This document shows, in pieces, positions 24,125 through 33,175 of a stretch of 64,000 nt of DNA. The DNA comes from Croceitalea dokdonensis DOKDO 023 (GTDB taxonomy: Bacteria > Bacteroidota > Bacteroidia > Flavobacteriales > Flavobacteriaceae): positions 1 through 64,000 of the forward strand of contig NZ_LDJX01000005.1 of assembly GCF_001306415.1 (NCBI RefSeq). Reading direction: 5' to 3'. The position numbers and the translations under genes were made by a program. Under the pieces are notes generated by a model. It had not been told where the DNA came from and ran no database searches. It saw nothing but the letters and a program-made list of their open reading frames with translations. Within the stretch, counting starts at the first letter, position 1. Each line of letters opens with the position of its first letter.

Positions 24125-26740
24125 ATGACATCCCAAAAGGTTAGAGCACAGTTTTTAGACTTTTTTAAATCCAAGGAACATCAGATCGTCCCTTCCGCCC
24201 CAATGGTGATGAAAGAGGACCCCACCTTAATGTTCACCAATGCAGGGATGAACCAATTTAAGGAGTACTTTTTGGGGAATACACCACCAAAATACAGGCG
24301 GGTCGCGGATAGCCAAAAATGCCTTAGGGTCAGCGGAAAACACAATGATTTGGAAGAAGTGGGCAAGGATACCTACCACCATACCATGTTTGAGATGTTG
24401 GGCAATTGGAGTTTTGGGGATTATTTTAAAAAAGAGGCTATAGAATGGGCCTGGGAACTCTTGACGCAAACCTATGGAATAGACAAGGACAGTTTATATG
24501 TGTCCGTTTTTGAGGGGAGTGATGATGCGGATAACCTAAAGATGGACCAAGAAGCTTATGAGCTGTGGAAGGCCATTGTGCCGCAAGAGCGCATCATCAT
24601 GGGCAATAAAAAGGATAATTTTTGGGAAATGGGAGATCAGGGACCCTGCGGGCCCTGTTCAGAAATCCATGTGGATATTAGACCAGCGGAAGAGAAGAAA
24701 AAAATCTCTGGGGCATCACTGGTCAACAAAGACCATCCCCAGGTAGTGGAGATTTGGAACTTGGTCTTTATGCAGTACAACCGCAAGGCCAACGGACAAC
24801 TGGAAGACTTGCCCAACAAACATATTGATACCGGTATGGGGTTTGAAAGGCTTTGTATGGTACTGCAAGGCGTAACATCTAATTACGATACGGACGTTTT
24901 TACGCCATTGATACGGGAAATTGAGAAGCTAACAGGAGTTGCCTACGGAAAAAGTGATGAGACGGATATTGCCATTCGCGTTATTGCAGACCACGTAAGG
25001 GCCGTTTCCTTCGCCATTGCGGATGGGCAGCTGCCGAGCAATACAGGAGCGGGATATGTGATAAGGCGTATTTTAAGAAGGGCCATTAGGTACGGCTTTA
25101 CCTTCTTGGATGCCAAGAAACCGTTTGTCCACAGTTTGGTGCGGGTCCTGTCCAAAACTATGGGCGGGGCATATCCAGAACTAGACAAACAGCACCAATT
25201 GATGGAGAGCGTGATTAAAGAGGAGGAACACTCTTTTTTAAGTACCCTGGAACAGGGATTGGTGCTATTGGATGGGGTAATTTCCAATACCACCGGAAAG
25301 ACGGTTGGCGGGGAAAAGGCTTTTGAGCTGTATGATACCTTTGGGTTCCCCATTGACCTTACTGCCTTGATTTTAGAGGAAAAAGGCTTTCTTTTGGATG
25401 TTCAGGGGTTTGAGACGGCCTTAAAAGCCCAAAAAGAGCGGTCTCGCGCTGCCTCCGAAACCTCCATGGAAGATTGGAAAGTACTGCAGCCCAATACGGG
25501 ACAGGAGTTTGTTGGATATGATCAACTAAAGGTCAAGGTGAACCTGGTAAAATACCGCAAGGTCACCAGTAAAAAGGAAGGCGGGCGCTATCAGTTGGTT
25601 TTTGATGTTACCCCTTTTTACCCAGAGGGTGGGGGCCAGGTTGGGGATAAAGGTCATTTGGAATCTACCGGCGGGGAGCTGGTCCATATTCTAGATACCA
25701 AAAAAGAAAATAACGAAATAGTCCATTTTGTCAAAGAACTGCCCAAAGATGTGGAGCAGCCATTTACCGCGGTGGTGGATGAGCCCCTAAGGCGGTTAAC
25801 GGCCTGTAACCATACGGCGACGCATTTGCTTCACCAGGCCTTACGTGCTGTTTTAGGCACCCATGTGGAACAAAAAGGGTCTGCCGTAAATGACAAGTAC
25901 CTGCGGTTTGACTTTTCCCATTTTTCCAAGCTTACGGCGGATGAACTCCATGAAGTGGAAACCTTTGTCAACCATAGAATTGCGGCGCAGTTGCCTTTTG
26001 TAGAACACCGGGACATTCCCGTTAAAGAGGCTTTGGCCCAAGGTGCCATGGCCTTGTTTGGGGAAAAATATGGGGACAAGGTGCGCACTGTCAGGTTTGG
26101 GGAATCTATTGAGCTTTGTGGTGGAACACATGTAAGGAACACAGCAGATATTTGGCATTTTAAAATTAAAAGCGAAAGTGCCGTAGCTGCAGGTATCAGA
26201 CGTATTGAGGCCATCACATCGGATGCCGTAAAAGCGCTTTACCAGAAGAATGACCAGCAGCTTTCGCAAATTCGTCAGGTACTGAACAACACCAAGGAGC
26301 CCGTAAAAATGCTTACGGCCCTTCAAGAAGAGAATGCCCAGCTAAAAAAACAGTTGGAAGGTCTTTTAAAGGAAAAGGCCAAAGGGTTAAAAAGTGAGTT
26401 GTTGAAGGAAGTGAAGAAGGTAAACGGAGTTGCCTTTTTGGCCAAAAAAGTGGATTTGGATGCGGCCGGGATTAAGGACCTGTCTTTTGAGATGGGGCAG
26501 GGCCGGGAAGATTTGTTCCTGTTGTTGGCCTCCGATAAAGGTGGTAAGGCACTACTCTCCTGTTATATTTCCAAGCCTTTGGTTGCAGAAAAAAACCTAA
26601 ATGCGGGTACCATTGTCCGTGAATTGGGAAAACACATCCAAGGCGGGGGAGGTGGACAAGCATTTTTTGCCACTGCCGGAGGCAAGAATCCAGAAGGAAT
26701 CACCGCTGCATTGGCGCAGGTGGAGGAGTATTTGGATTGA
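24125..26740 (+). CDS. alaS: Alanine--tRNA ligase
   Basis: 871 residues, normal for AlaRS. The aminoacylation core begins at residue 1 ([16 protein letters not shown] is the typical motif 1 region) and runs to about 440. The editing domain has the zinc-type motifs HTATHLLH and CGGTHV. A C-terminal coiled coil and DHHA1 domain end in [15 protein letters not shown]. The start ATG follows an AT-rich spacer shared with the divergent M23 gene. Confidence 0.98.
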   Translation: MTSQKVRAQFLDFFKSKEHQIVPSAPMVMKEDPTLMFTNAGMNQFKEYFLGNTPPKYRRVADSQKCLRVSGKHNDLEEVGKDTYHHTMFEMLGNWSFGDYFKKEAIEWAWELLTQTYGIDKDSLYVSVFEGSDDADNLKMDQEAYELWKAIVPQERIIMGNKKDNFWEMGDQGPCGPCSEIHVDIRPAEEKKKISGASLVNKDHPQVVEIWNLVFMQYNRKANGQLEDLPNKHIDTGMGFERLCMVLQGVTSNYDTDVFTPLIREIEKLTGVAYGKSDETDIAIRVIADHVRAVSFAIADGQLPSNTGAGYVIRRILRRAIRYGFTFLDAKKPFVHSLVRVLSKTMGGAYPELDKQHQLMESVIKEEEHSFLSTLEQGLVLLDGVISNTTGKTVGGEKAFELYDTFGFPIDLTALILEEKGFLLDVQGFETALKAQKERSRAASETSMEDWKVLQPNTGQEFVGYDQLKVKVNLVKYRKVTSKKEGGRYQLVFDVTPFYPEGGGQVGDKGHLESTGGELVHILDTKKENNEIVHFVKELPKDVEQPFTAVVDEPLRRLTACNHTATHLLHQALRAVLGTHVEQKGSAVNDKYLRFDFSHFSKLTADELHEVETFVNHRIAAQLPFVEHRDIPVKEALAQGAMALFGEKYGDKVRTVRFGESIELCGGTHVRNTADIWHFKIKSESAVAAGIRRIEAITSDAVKALYQKNDQQLSQIRQVLNNTKEPVKMLTALQEENAQLKKQLEGLLKEKAKGLKSELLKEVKKVNGVAFLAKKVDLDAAGIKDLSFEMGQGREDLFLLLASDKGGKALLSCYISKPLVAEKNLNAGTIVRELGKHIQGGGGGQAFFATAGGKNPEGITAALAQVEEYLD

Positions 26741-26779
26741 TGGTGATTCGTTTTTGGGTTAACCATTAAAAAGCATGGG

Positions 26780-27322
26780 ATGCAAAAAATGATTTGGATT
26801 TTTAGTTTGACCTTGCTTGCTGCTTGCCAAAACCAAAGAAAAGCCAATCCTGTTCAAAAGGGAGGTACCGCAGCCAAAATGTGGGCAGATTTTACCGATT
26901 CCCATCCTGAAATTAAGGACGAAGAAATGCCCGAAGCTTGGTATTTTCACGATAACAAGAGGGATGCAAATCGTTTGGCAGCTTTAACGGTAGCCGGGAG
27001 GAAACAGGCGAGTTCTGGATTGTATACCTGGTATAGGGAAGCCAATGCAGATTTGCCCAAGGTTGGCACAAAACACATTGTTACTGATTTTGAAGGTAGG
27101 GCGCAATGCCTTATCTCCGTCACCAAAGTAGATACCATTCCGTTTTTTAAAATATCCAAAGCCTATGCCGCAATGGATATGGGAACGGAACAAGAACCGC
27201 TTAAAAAATGGAAGGACGCCCATTGGAAGTTTTTTAAAAGTGCCTTATCGGAAAGTGGTAAGGAACCAACTGAAGATATGTTGGTGGTCTGTGAGCAGTT
27301 TCAGACCATTTGGCCAGAATAG
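26780..27322 (+). CDS. ASCH-domain lipoprotein
   Basis: 180 residues with a lipoprotein signal (MIWIFSLTLLAAC, Cys at about residue 16) followed by an ASCH domain: WYFHDNKRDANRLAALTVAG, then RKQASSGLYTWY, LPKVGTKHIVTDFEGRAQCL and the end TEDMLVVCEQF. ASCH proteins normally act on RNA in the cytoplasm (PUA-like fold), so a lipobox in front of one is unexpected. Either the domain has been moved to the envelope or the signal is misleading; an internal Met at residue 4 would keep the signal. It lies 40 bp after alaS and before a DUF4230 gene. Confidence 0.8.
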   Translation: MQKMIWIFSLTLLAACQNQRKANPVQKGGTAAKMWADFTDSHPEIKDEEMPEAWYFHDNKRDANRLAALTVAGRKQASSGLYTWYREANADLPKVGTKHIVTDFEGRAQCLISVTKVDTIPFFKISKAYAAMDMGTEQEPLKKWKDAHWKFFKSALSESGKEPTEDMLVVCEQFQTIWPE

Positions 27323-27344
27323 TAACTAGCATAAAACCGTCATC

Positions 27345-27971
27345 ATGAAAAAAATTCTTATTGGGGCAATAATCACTCTGGCGGCCGTATTGATCTATCA
27401 ATCCTGGATGGAAAGCAATAAAGAGACTGCATTGCTCAAAGAAAGTTCCATGCTCATTGAGCAACAGATCAAAAACGTTTCAAAATTGGTGGTGACAGAA
27501 GGGCACTTTGCAGAGGTGTACAATTACCAAGATTCCAAAGAGTTGTTTGGGCCATTGGTTACGGCAGATAAAAAGGCCTTGGTGGTGGTCAATGCAAAAG
27601 TGAGTATTTCTTATGATTTAAAACAGCTGGGCTATGAATTGGACAATGCGGCTAAAACCCTGACCATCAAAACCCTGCCAGAGGCACAAATAGACATCAA
27701 CCCAGATTTTGAGTATTATGATGTAACGGCAGATTACTTTAATCCCTTTGATGCCTCAGATTACAATACCATTAAAAGCAATGTTAACCGATCACTGCTC
27801 AAAAAAATCAGATTGTCCAAACTTCAGGACAATGCAAAAAACCGCCTTCTGAGCGAACTGGCAAGTTTCCTCCCACTGACTAACACCTTGGGTTGGACCT
27901 TAATTTATAAGGAACAAGCTATCCAAAGCAAACAGGATCTACTGGAGAACCCCAACCTCTTTATCAATTAG
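27345..27971 (+). CDS. DUF4230 membrane-anchored protein
   Basis: 208 residues: an N-terminal membrane helix (about 4-19), then the DUF4230 domain (SKLVVTEGHFAEVYNYQDSK, KKALVVVNAKVSISYDL) with a long helical C-terminus. A second copy lies at 58316-58939 with the same core, so the genome holds at least two paralogues. The function is unknown. Its last 33 bp overlap the 3' end of the convergent phenylalanine hydroxylase gene. Confidence 0.82.
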   Translation: MKKILIGAIITLAAVLIYQSWMESNKETALLKESSMLIEQQIKNVSKLVVTEGHFAEVYNYQDSKELFGPLVTADKKALVVVNAKVSISYDLKQLGYELDNAAKTLTIKTLPEAQIDINPDFEYYDVTADYFNPFDASDYNTIKSNVNRSLLKKIRLSKLQDNAKNRLLSELASFLPLTNTLGWTLIYKEQAIQSKQDLLENPNLFIN

Positions 27972-29705
27972 TGCAAGCCCATGATCAATTAAATGCCCCA
28001 CCTTTGGGTGGTTTTGTTTTACCTTTTCCAAGTGCTTAGCAATGGCGTCCATTAATTGGGTTTCCTTGTCGCTCTTGGCCAGTTCATACAGTTCTACGGA
28101 CAGCAGCCAATCCTTTGGGAACTTTACGGAAATTTCTTGGAATACCTTATTCCTGGATATGGTGGTATTAATGCCCTCCCGATACTCCCGTACTTGACGG
28201 TAATATCTTTCTAACTGTTTTCTTTCTGGCTGTAATTTGGAATTGTTTTTTACCGTTGGCGATAATTCATGTGATACCAAATTAAAACTATGTACATCTG
28301 CAGGGCCATTAAAGGCTGATGTGATTTGTTCACCTACCGCCATATGATAGTCCCCCCATTCCGGTAAAAATAGTGGGGTTCCTGCGTGGGTCACCTTGCA
28401 ATTTTTAAACGTAATCAGGACAATTTCACCTTTTAGGTTTCGGGTTCCGGTCACAATTTCACCATCTACCAAAACGCCGCCCTCAAACTCCAATTGTACC
28501 CTTTCGCCCTCAAAAATATTATAGGCCTTTAAATCTCGCGGACTCATATCCTCAATGGCAAGGTTGATGCCTTTTAGTTTCCCGATGGGCGATCCAAACC
28601 CCTCTGGATGACTTTCAATACCGTGGCCCACCAATTCCTTTTCCCGATAGGCCAAGGCCGTAGGGCCAAAGGTCCGTAGGTAGATTGGTTTGCCGTCATA
28701 GGATAGGATATGGTTAAAAATACCAGAGATTTGAAGCCCCGTGCTTAGCTCTACGGTGCCAAGCGCTTTGGATTTCACCAGTTTGTCAATGCCTTTTAGC
28801 CCTCCTGTCCGCAATGCCATAGTATGGGCAAAATCTTCCAATATCTGGCTCAAATGCGCAAAATCTGGCGTAACGAACAACTGTGGTTGTGGTTTGGTGA
28901 TATCAAAACTAGTAAATGCGGCATCCATGGTGTAGGGGAGCTTTTTTACATCGTCCGTCATGCACCAGGCACTTTCCCCAATAGAGGACAATAGTCCCGC
29001 ACCGTAGATTTTGGGATTTTCAACGGTTCCGATCAAGCCGTATTCCACCGTCCACCAGTGGAGGTTTCTAATCAATGCCATTTCGCTTGGCTCACCCATA
29101 TTGTTTTGTAATTCCTCAATGTGCTGTTCTGCTTTTTTTATCTCCTCTGCGGGAGTGCCCTCTGCTTCCTTGATGATGGAGAGGTGGCGCACGGCTTCAT
29201 AGAGTTCGTAATCTTTTGCGCTGGAAATGGCCTTACAGCCAATTTCCCCAAATCTTCTTAGGTATTCTGCGTATTCTGGGTTGGCAATGATCGGGGCGTG
29301 ACCGGCACCCTCATGAATGATGTCCGGGGCAGGGGTGTACTCTATATTTTCCAGTTGCCTAATGTCCGAGGCAATCACCAAAACGTTGTACGCCTGAAAC
29401 TCCATAAATGCGGAGGGTGGTATAAAACCGTCAACCGCCACGGCTGCCCATCCAATTTCTTTGAGAATACGGTTCATGCCGTACATATTGGGAATGTGGT
29501 CTATTGAAATACCGGTTTTTTGCAAGCCCTCCATATAGCTTGGGTGGGCCACCTTACTTAAATAGTCCACATTTTTACGCATCACATACCGCCATACAGC
29601 TTGGTCTATAGCGGTATAGTCCCCATAGTTTTGAGGTTTAATGTATTGCCTTAAATGTAGGGGCAGTTTGTCTAAAATAGGATTGCTTTCATAGGCGTTT
29701 TCCAT
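27939..29705 (-). CDS. phhA: Phenylalanine 4-monooxygenase, long form
   Basis: 588 residues. The N-terminal 320 are the aromatic amino acid hydroxylase fold: the iron ligands are the two His of HEGAGH (about residues 131-136) and the Glu of HWWTVEYGLIG (about residue 222). It hydroxylates phenylalanine to tyrosine with a pterin cofactor and O2. Compact bacterial PhhA is about 260-300 residues; here about 260 further residues follow, including a beta-rich part (GERVQLEFEGGVLVDGEIVTG) and a helical end (RYYRQVREYREG). It follows the DUF3291 gene by 46 bp and lies near a divergent Lrp/AsnC regulator, a likely phenylalanine sensor. Confidence 0.9.
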   Translation of the reverse strand: MENAYESNPILDKLPLHLRQYIKPQNYGDYTAIDQAVWRYVMRKNVDYLSKVAHPSYMEGLQKTGISIDHIPNMYGMNRILKEIGWAAVAVDGFIPPSAFMEFQAYNVLVIASDIRQLENIEYTPAPDIIHEGAGHAPIIANPEYAEYLRRFGEIGCKAISSAKDYELYEAVRHLSIIKEAEGTPAEEIKKAEQHIEELQNNMGEPSEMALIRNLHWWTVEYGLIGTVENPKIYGAGLLSSIGESAWCMTDDVKKLPYTMDAAFTSFDITKPQPQLFVTPDFAHLSQILEDFAHTMALRTGGLKGIDKLVKSKALGTVELSTGLQISGIFNHILSYDGKPIYLRTFGPTALAYREKELVGHGIESHPEGFGSPIGKLKGINLAIEDMSPRDLKAYNIFEGERVQLEFEGGVLVDGEIVTGTRNLKGEIVLITFKNCKVTHAGTPLFLPEWGDYHMAVGEQITSAFNGPADVHSFNLVSHELSPTVKNNSKLQPERKQLERYYRQVREYREGINTTISRNKVFQEISVKFPKDWLLSVELYELAKSDKETQLMDAIAKHLEKVKQNHPKVGHLIDHGLALIDKEVGVLQ

Positions 29706-29751
29706 AGTATTTTTTCTTTTTTAAGGAGCTTAAATTTTACTGTTGTCACCA

Positions 29752-30219
29752 TTATACCACCAGTTTTGCACCGGAGGCGTCATATAGGTTTCGCATGGAA
29801 AATGCGATTTGGCTATCCCCATATTTTTGCTGATGTTCCAACTTTTCTTTGGCCATGCCTATGCTGGGCAGCTCGGTTGCCGGTAGCCACCACATTACAA
29901 ATTGGGAATGGCCCTTGACATCAAACCATTTTCTTTTGTTTTGTAAAAAGTAGGCATGTACGCTGCCATACACAAAGTTTTTAAAACTATCCATATCTCG
30001 CCAAAGGCTAATGTTCACTGCCATCATTTCATCATTAAAGGGAGATTCAATGTAGCTCGCAGATCGCCCCTGTTCATCGGTCAGCCTCCATATAAACCCA
30101 TCACTTTCCTCCGCAAATTTGTTTACAGGGGCTAAAAAGTCTATAAACTCTTTCATTTCCGGTCTATCCAAAGACGTTTTGAAACGGGCAATATTGGCTT
30201 GCGCCAAATTATGGGTCAT
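29752..30219 (-). CDS. DUF3291 family protein
   Basis: 155 residues with the DUF3291 pattern (LAQANIARFKTSLDRPEMKE, FIWRLTDEQGRSASYIES, VNISLWRDMDSFKNFVYGSV, FVMWWLPATELPSI). The fold is a predicted ferredoxin-like or dimeric alpha/beta barrel. No catalytic function is known. It is encoded just upstream of phhA on the same strand and probably shares its promoter in the gap with the divergent lrp gene. Confidence 0.85.
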   Translation of the reverse strand: MTHNLAQANIARFKTSLDRPEMKEFIDFLAPVNKFAEESDGFIWRLTDEQGRSASYIESPFNDEMMAVNISLWRDMDSFKNFVYGSVHAYFLQNKRKWFDVKGHSQFVMWWLPATELPSIGMAKEKLEHQQKYGDSQIAFSMRNLYDASGAKLVV

Positions 30220-30323
30220 ACTGTAAGTTTTCCTTTAAAAATATAAATTAATGTTGATATGCTTGTAATAAGGTGATAATTGAAGGAATAAATAATAGTA
30301 AAACATGAAATTAAAGGAAAAAT

Positions 30324-30347
30324 AACTAAATTTAACAATAATTAGTT
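30324..30347. promoter_or_regulatory. Imperfect palindrome before lrp (operator candidate)
   Basis: AACTAAATTT and ATAATTAGTT (7 of 10 matches as an inverted repeat) around a 4-nt centre, 20 bp before the lrp start in the divergent lrp/DUF3291-phhA gap. Lrp/AsnC proteins bind such AT-rich degenerate palindromes. Confidence 0.4.
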
Positions 30348-30367
30348 TTACGAGAAGGAAAATAGCC

Positions 30368-30835
30368 ATGCAAGACAAATTAGATGCCGTAGATAGGGAA
30401 ATCCTAAGGATGTTGGAAAAGGACGCCAAAACCGTGGTAAAAACCATGGCAGAGCGGTTAAAGATGACCAAAACCCCAATCTATGAACGGATAAGACGTT
30501 TGGAGCAAGAAGGAGTCATAAAGCAATACACGGCCATAGTTGCCAAGGAAATGGTAGAAGCTAGTATCACTGTTTTTAGCTTTGTTTCCCTTGAGGCACA
30601 AAAGGGCCATTTGATGGATAATTTTTTAAGTTCGGTCAAAGCCTTGGATGAGGTGGTGGAGTGCTTTGTTGTGGGCGGGGAATTTGATTTTCTGCTGAAG
30701 GTAGTGGTGAAGGATTTAAATGCTTATTATGATTTTGCGAAAACCAGCATAGCCTCCTTACCCAATATAGGGGCGGTGAAAAGCGCGTTTGTTTTGCACG
30801 AGGTGAAGGATGAAACAGCGTTTCCGTTACTTTGA
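30368..30835 (+). CDS. Lrp/AsnC-family transcriptional regulator
   Basis: 155 residues: an N-terminal winged HTH (LDAVDREILRMLEKDAKTVV, TKTPIYERIRRLEQEGVIKQ) and a C-terminal RAM ligand-binding domain (FVVGGEFDFLLKVVVKDLNA). Amino acids usually act as effectors. The gene diverges from the DUF3291-phhA pair, so phenylalanine or tyrosine is the likely ligand and these genes the likely targets; this is inference from position. A large inverted repeat follows the stop codon. Confidence 0.92.
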   Translation: MQDKLDAVDREILRMLEKDAKTVVKTMAERLKMTKTPIYERIRRLEQEGVIKQYTAIVAKEMVEASITVFSFVSLEAQKGHLMDNFLSSVKALDEVVECFVVGGEFDFLLKVVVKDLNAYYDFAKTSIASLPNIGAVKSAFVLHEVKDETAFPLL

Positions 30836-30840
30836 AAAAA

Positions 30841-30898
30841 CAAAGTAGCTACCTTGATTTGATAAACACCTGCTTGGTTATCGCTGATAGCTACTTTG
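30841..30898. terminator. Bidirectional hairpin between lrp and the DUF4136 gene
   Basis: CAAAGTAGCTA (30841-30851) and TAGCTACTTTG (30888-30898) are a perfect 11-bp inverted repeat, with a second inner stem GATAA/TTATC. It lies between two convergent genes, a typical place for a shared terminator. Confidence 0.6.
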
Positions 30899-30909
30899 CT
30901 TAAAATAAT

Positions 30910-31512
30910 TTAATTTGCCGCTATTGCTGGCGGATATGCCTCTAAAATTTGGGACACGAATTTTTTGATGCGTTCTTCCTTCTTCTCAATGTTCTTGGTG
31001 TTGTTTAAGGTGCCCACCCCACGACCTTGCCAGACCAGTTCTTTGTTCTTGGTATCTATAAGGTCAATATACAGGGAACCTTCCGTCCTGGTGGCTACAT
31101 CTGGTCCAAAGCCTCCGCCCCAGCCCCAGCCCCAGCCAGGTCCAAAGCCCCAGCCTCCCCAGCCAAAGCCGCCCCATCCAAGGCCACCCCAACCCCAGCC
31201 TCCCCAGCCAAAGTTGTTGTTGTAGATATCTACCTGCTCACGTTCCTTGGTGAAAATACTGACCAATAGGTCAGGATTTTGGGATTTAACAAACCCACGG
31301 GAATCCATCTCGGCCTCAATGGCCTTAAGGATTCGTTTTTTGTCCAAATCGGAAATCTGTGCCTTATCTATACCAGTTTTGTAAAAGGCATAGGTTTTAA
31401 ACGTATTAAAATCGGTCTCCTTGTCATAATCTGCAAGGACACGAACGGAGGAACACGAACTTAATGCCATTAGGGCCACCAATGCAACTACTACTAATTT
31501 TATCTTTTTCAT
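30910..31512 (-). CDS. DUF4136 lipoprotein with Gly/Trp-rich insert
   Basis: 200 residues. Lipoprotein signal MKKIKLVVVALVALMALSSC. The DUF4136 domain is visible as DYDKETDFNTFKTYAFYKTG near the start and SLYIDLIDTKNKELVWQGRG near the end. In the middle (about residues 100-138) lies an insert of repeated GWGG, GFGWGG and GWGFG units, as found in several Bacteroidota DUF4136 members. The function is unknown; it is probably an outer-membrane or periplasmic protein. Confidence 0.85.
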   Translation of the reverse strand: MKKIKLVVVALVALMALSSCSSVRVLADYDKETDFNTFKTYAFYKTGIDKAQISDLDKKRILKAIEAEMDSRGFVKSQNPDLLVSIFTKEREQVDIYNNNFGWGGWGWGGLGWGGFGWGGWGFGPGWGWGWGGGFGPDVATRTEGSLYIDLIDTKNKELVWQGRGVGTLNNTKNIEKKEERIKKFVSQILEAYPPAIAAN

Positions 31513-31588
31513 AACGCAATTATTTTTGGGTTAACCGGATACTTTACTCTATTCTTAATCATCAATAATTATGCCGAAAATAAGTTTT

Positions 31589-31759
<171 letters not shown>

Positions 31760-31889
31760 TCAACAGTAAATGTAAAAGAATTATCGGGGTTGCAAATGGT
31801 GTTTTAGAACGTTTTAACGTCAAAAGCAGACAGATTCTCGAGAAATAGCAAGAAAATAGGGCCTTCATCGTTGTCAACTTGCAATCTAT

Positions 31890-31897
31890 TATCTTTG
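31890..31897 (+). promoter_or_regulatory. Candidate -7 element TATCTTTG
   Basis: Exact match to TAnnTTTG. It places transcription start near 31903, which favours the ATG at 31936 over the frame's upstream start at 31879 for the next gene. Confidence 0.5.
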
Positions 31898-31935
31898 TAA
31901 AGCCCCAACGAAGATTTTTTAAAGCTACGTTGCTA

Positions 31936-32265
31936 ATGATTTTGGTTTTTAAACACTTTTTTCGACGGAATTATGTTGGGCTTTCCCTTTGGCCATTCAT
32001 CATCGTAAAAGAAGACAGCTATTTACAGGATTCGGTCCTATTAAACCATGAACGTATCCATTTGCAGCAGCAAAAAGAAATGTTCTTGGTGTTCTTTTAT
32101 GTTTGGTATCTTTCCGAATGGTTGCTGAGAACCGTTTGTTACCTTGACAGTTATCGGGCTTACCAAAATATTTCCTTTGAGCGGGAGGCATATGCCAATG
32201 AAGATGATGCGTGTTATTTACAGAACAGATCCCGTTTTAATTTCCTGAAGTACCTTGTTCGATAG
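31936..32265 (+). CDS. HERIH-motif membrane-associated protein, unknown
   Basis: 109 residues from the ATG at 31936 (supported by the -7 element at 31890-31897). It holds LNHERIHLQQQKEMFLVFFYVWYLSEWLLR: an HExxH-like zinc motif, HERIH, followed by a hydrophobic segment. The pattern resembles the peptidase-like core of M56-type or DUF4157-like proteins but is too short for a full protease. Conserved hypothetical proteins of this kind are frequent in Flavobacteriaceae. Its end overlaps the next gene by 11 bp. Confidence 0.7.
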   Translation: MILVFKHFFRRNYVGLSLWPFIIVKEDSYLQDSVLLNHERIHLQQQKEMFLVFFYVWYLSEWLLRTVCYLDSYRAYQNISFEREAYANEDDACYLQNRSRFNFLKYLVR

Positions 32266-33175
32266 GTTGCCCTCCATTCCGTCGCAGTCCATCCAACTTC
32301 CCCTTTTGGTCCAAAAAGAGGTCTCGGTCACCGTAAAGCGGGAAGATCTTATCCATCCATTTGTTTCTGGTAATAAATACAGAAAGTTAAAGTACAACTT
32401 GATCAAGGCAAGGGAAGAAGACCAAGATAAATTGCTTACCTATGGGGGTGCCTACTCCAATCATATCGCTGCGACGGCCTACGCCGGAAAACTTGCTAAT
32501 ATCCAGACCGTTGGGGTCATCAGGGGAGATGAACTGGCTTCTGTTTGGCGCAAAAACCCAAGCCTGCGCTTTGCACACCAAAATGGTATGCAGTTAGAAT
32601 TTGTTTCCAGAAAGACCTATCGGGAAAAAGAGCATCCAGCCCTACAAGGCTATCTCAAACAAAAATATGGGAGGTTTTATGAACTGCCGGAAGGTGGCAC
32701 CAACCCATTGGCAGTACAGGGCTGTGGGGAAATCTTAACCCAAGCGGATATGGAATTTAATGTGGTATGCAGCTGCGTTGCCACTGGCGGTACGTTGGCC
32801 GGACTCATTAATTCCGCCGCTGCCCATCAACAAGTTTTGGGATTTCAGGTCTTGAAAGGCAATTTTTTACGTTCGGATATTCGTAATTTTACCAAAAATG
32901 AAAATTGGCGTCTGATTACCTCCTATCATTTTGGTGGATACGCCAAGATTTCGGAAAGTTTGGTTCGGTTTATGAACAATTTTAAAGACGAGACCGGCAT
33001 TCAATTGGACCCCATCTACACAGCAAAATTGTTTTTTGGCTTGTTTGATATGATAAAAAACGACCGTTTTCCACCCAGGACCTCCATTTTAGCAGTGCAT
33101 ACTGGTGGTCTACAGGGAATTGCGGGCATGAACGCCGTGTTGAAAAAGAAATTATTACCCATGATCAAGGTATGA
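32255..33175 (+). CDS. PLP-dependent deaminase/D-cysteine desulfhydrase-like protein
   Basis: 306 residues of the tryptophan-synthase-beta fold type II PLP family. The PLP lysine lies in SGNKYRKLKYNL near residue 41; GGAYSNHIAATA and ATGGTLAGLI are the substrate- and phosphate-binding loops. Closest families are 1-aminocyclopropane-1-carboxylate deaminase and D-cysteine desulfhydrase, which cannot be told apart here. No ATG is available: the start is TTG at 32255, inside the previous gene. It shares ATGA with the next gene. Confidence 0.85.
   Translation: MFDRLPSIPSQSIQLPLLVQKEVSVTVKREDLIHPFVSGNKYRKLKYNLIKAREEDQDKLLTYGGAYSNHIAATAYAGKLANIQTVGVIRGDELASVWRKNPSLRFAHQNGMQLEFVSRKTYREKEHPALQGYLKQKYGRFYELPEGGTNPLAVQGCGEILTQADMEFNVVCSCVATGGTLAGLINSAAAHQQVLGFQVLKGNFLRSDIRNFTKNENWRLITSYHFGGYAKISESLVRFMNNFKDETGIQLDPIYTAKLFFGLFDMIKNDRFPPRTSILAVHTGGLQGIAGMNAVLKKKLLPMIKV

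Noticed and set aside
30965-31269. Proline-rich frames opposite the DUF4136 gene
   Set aside because: They are the antisense of the Gly/Trp-rich insert, which forces Pro codons.
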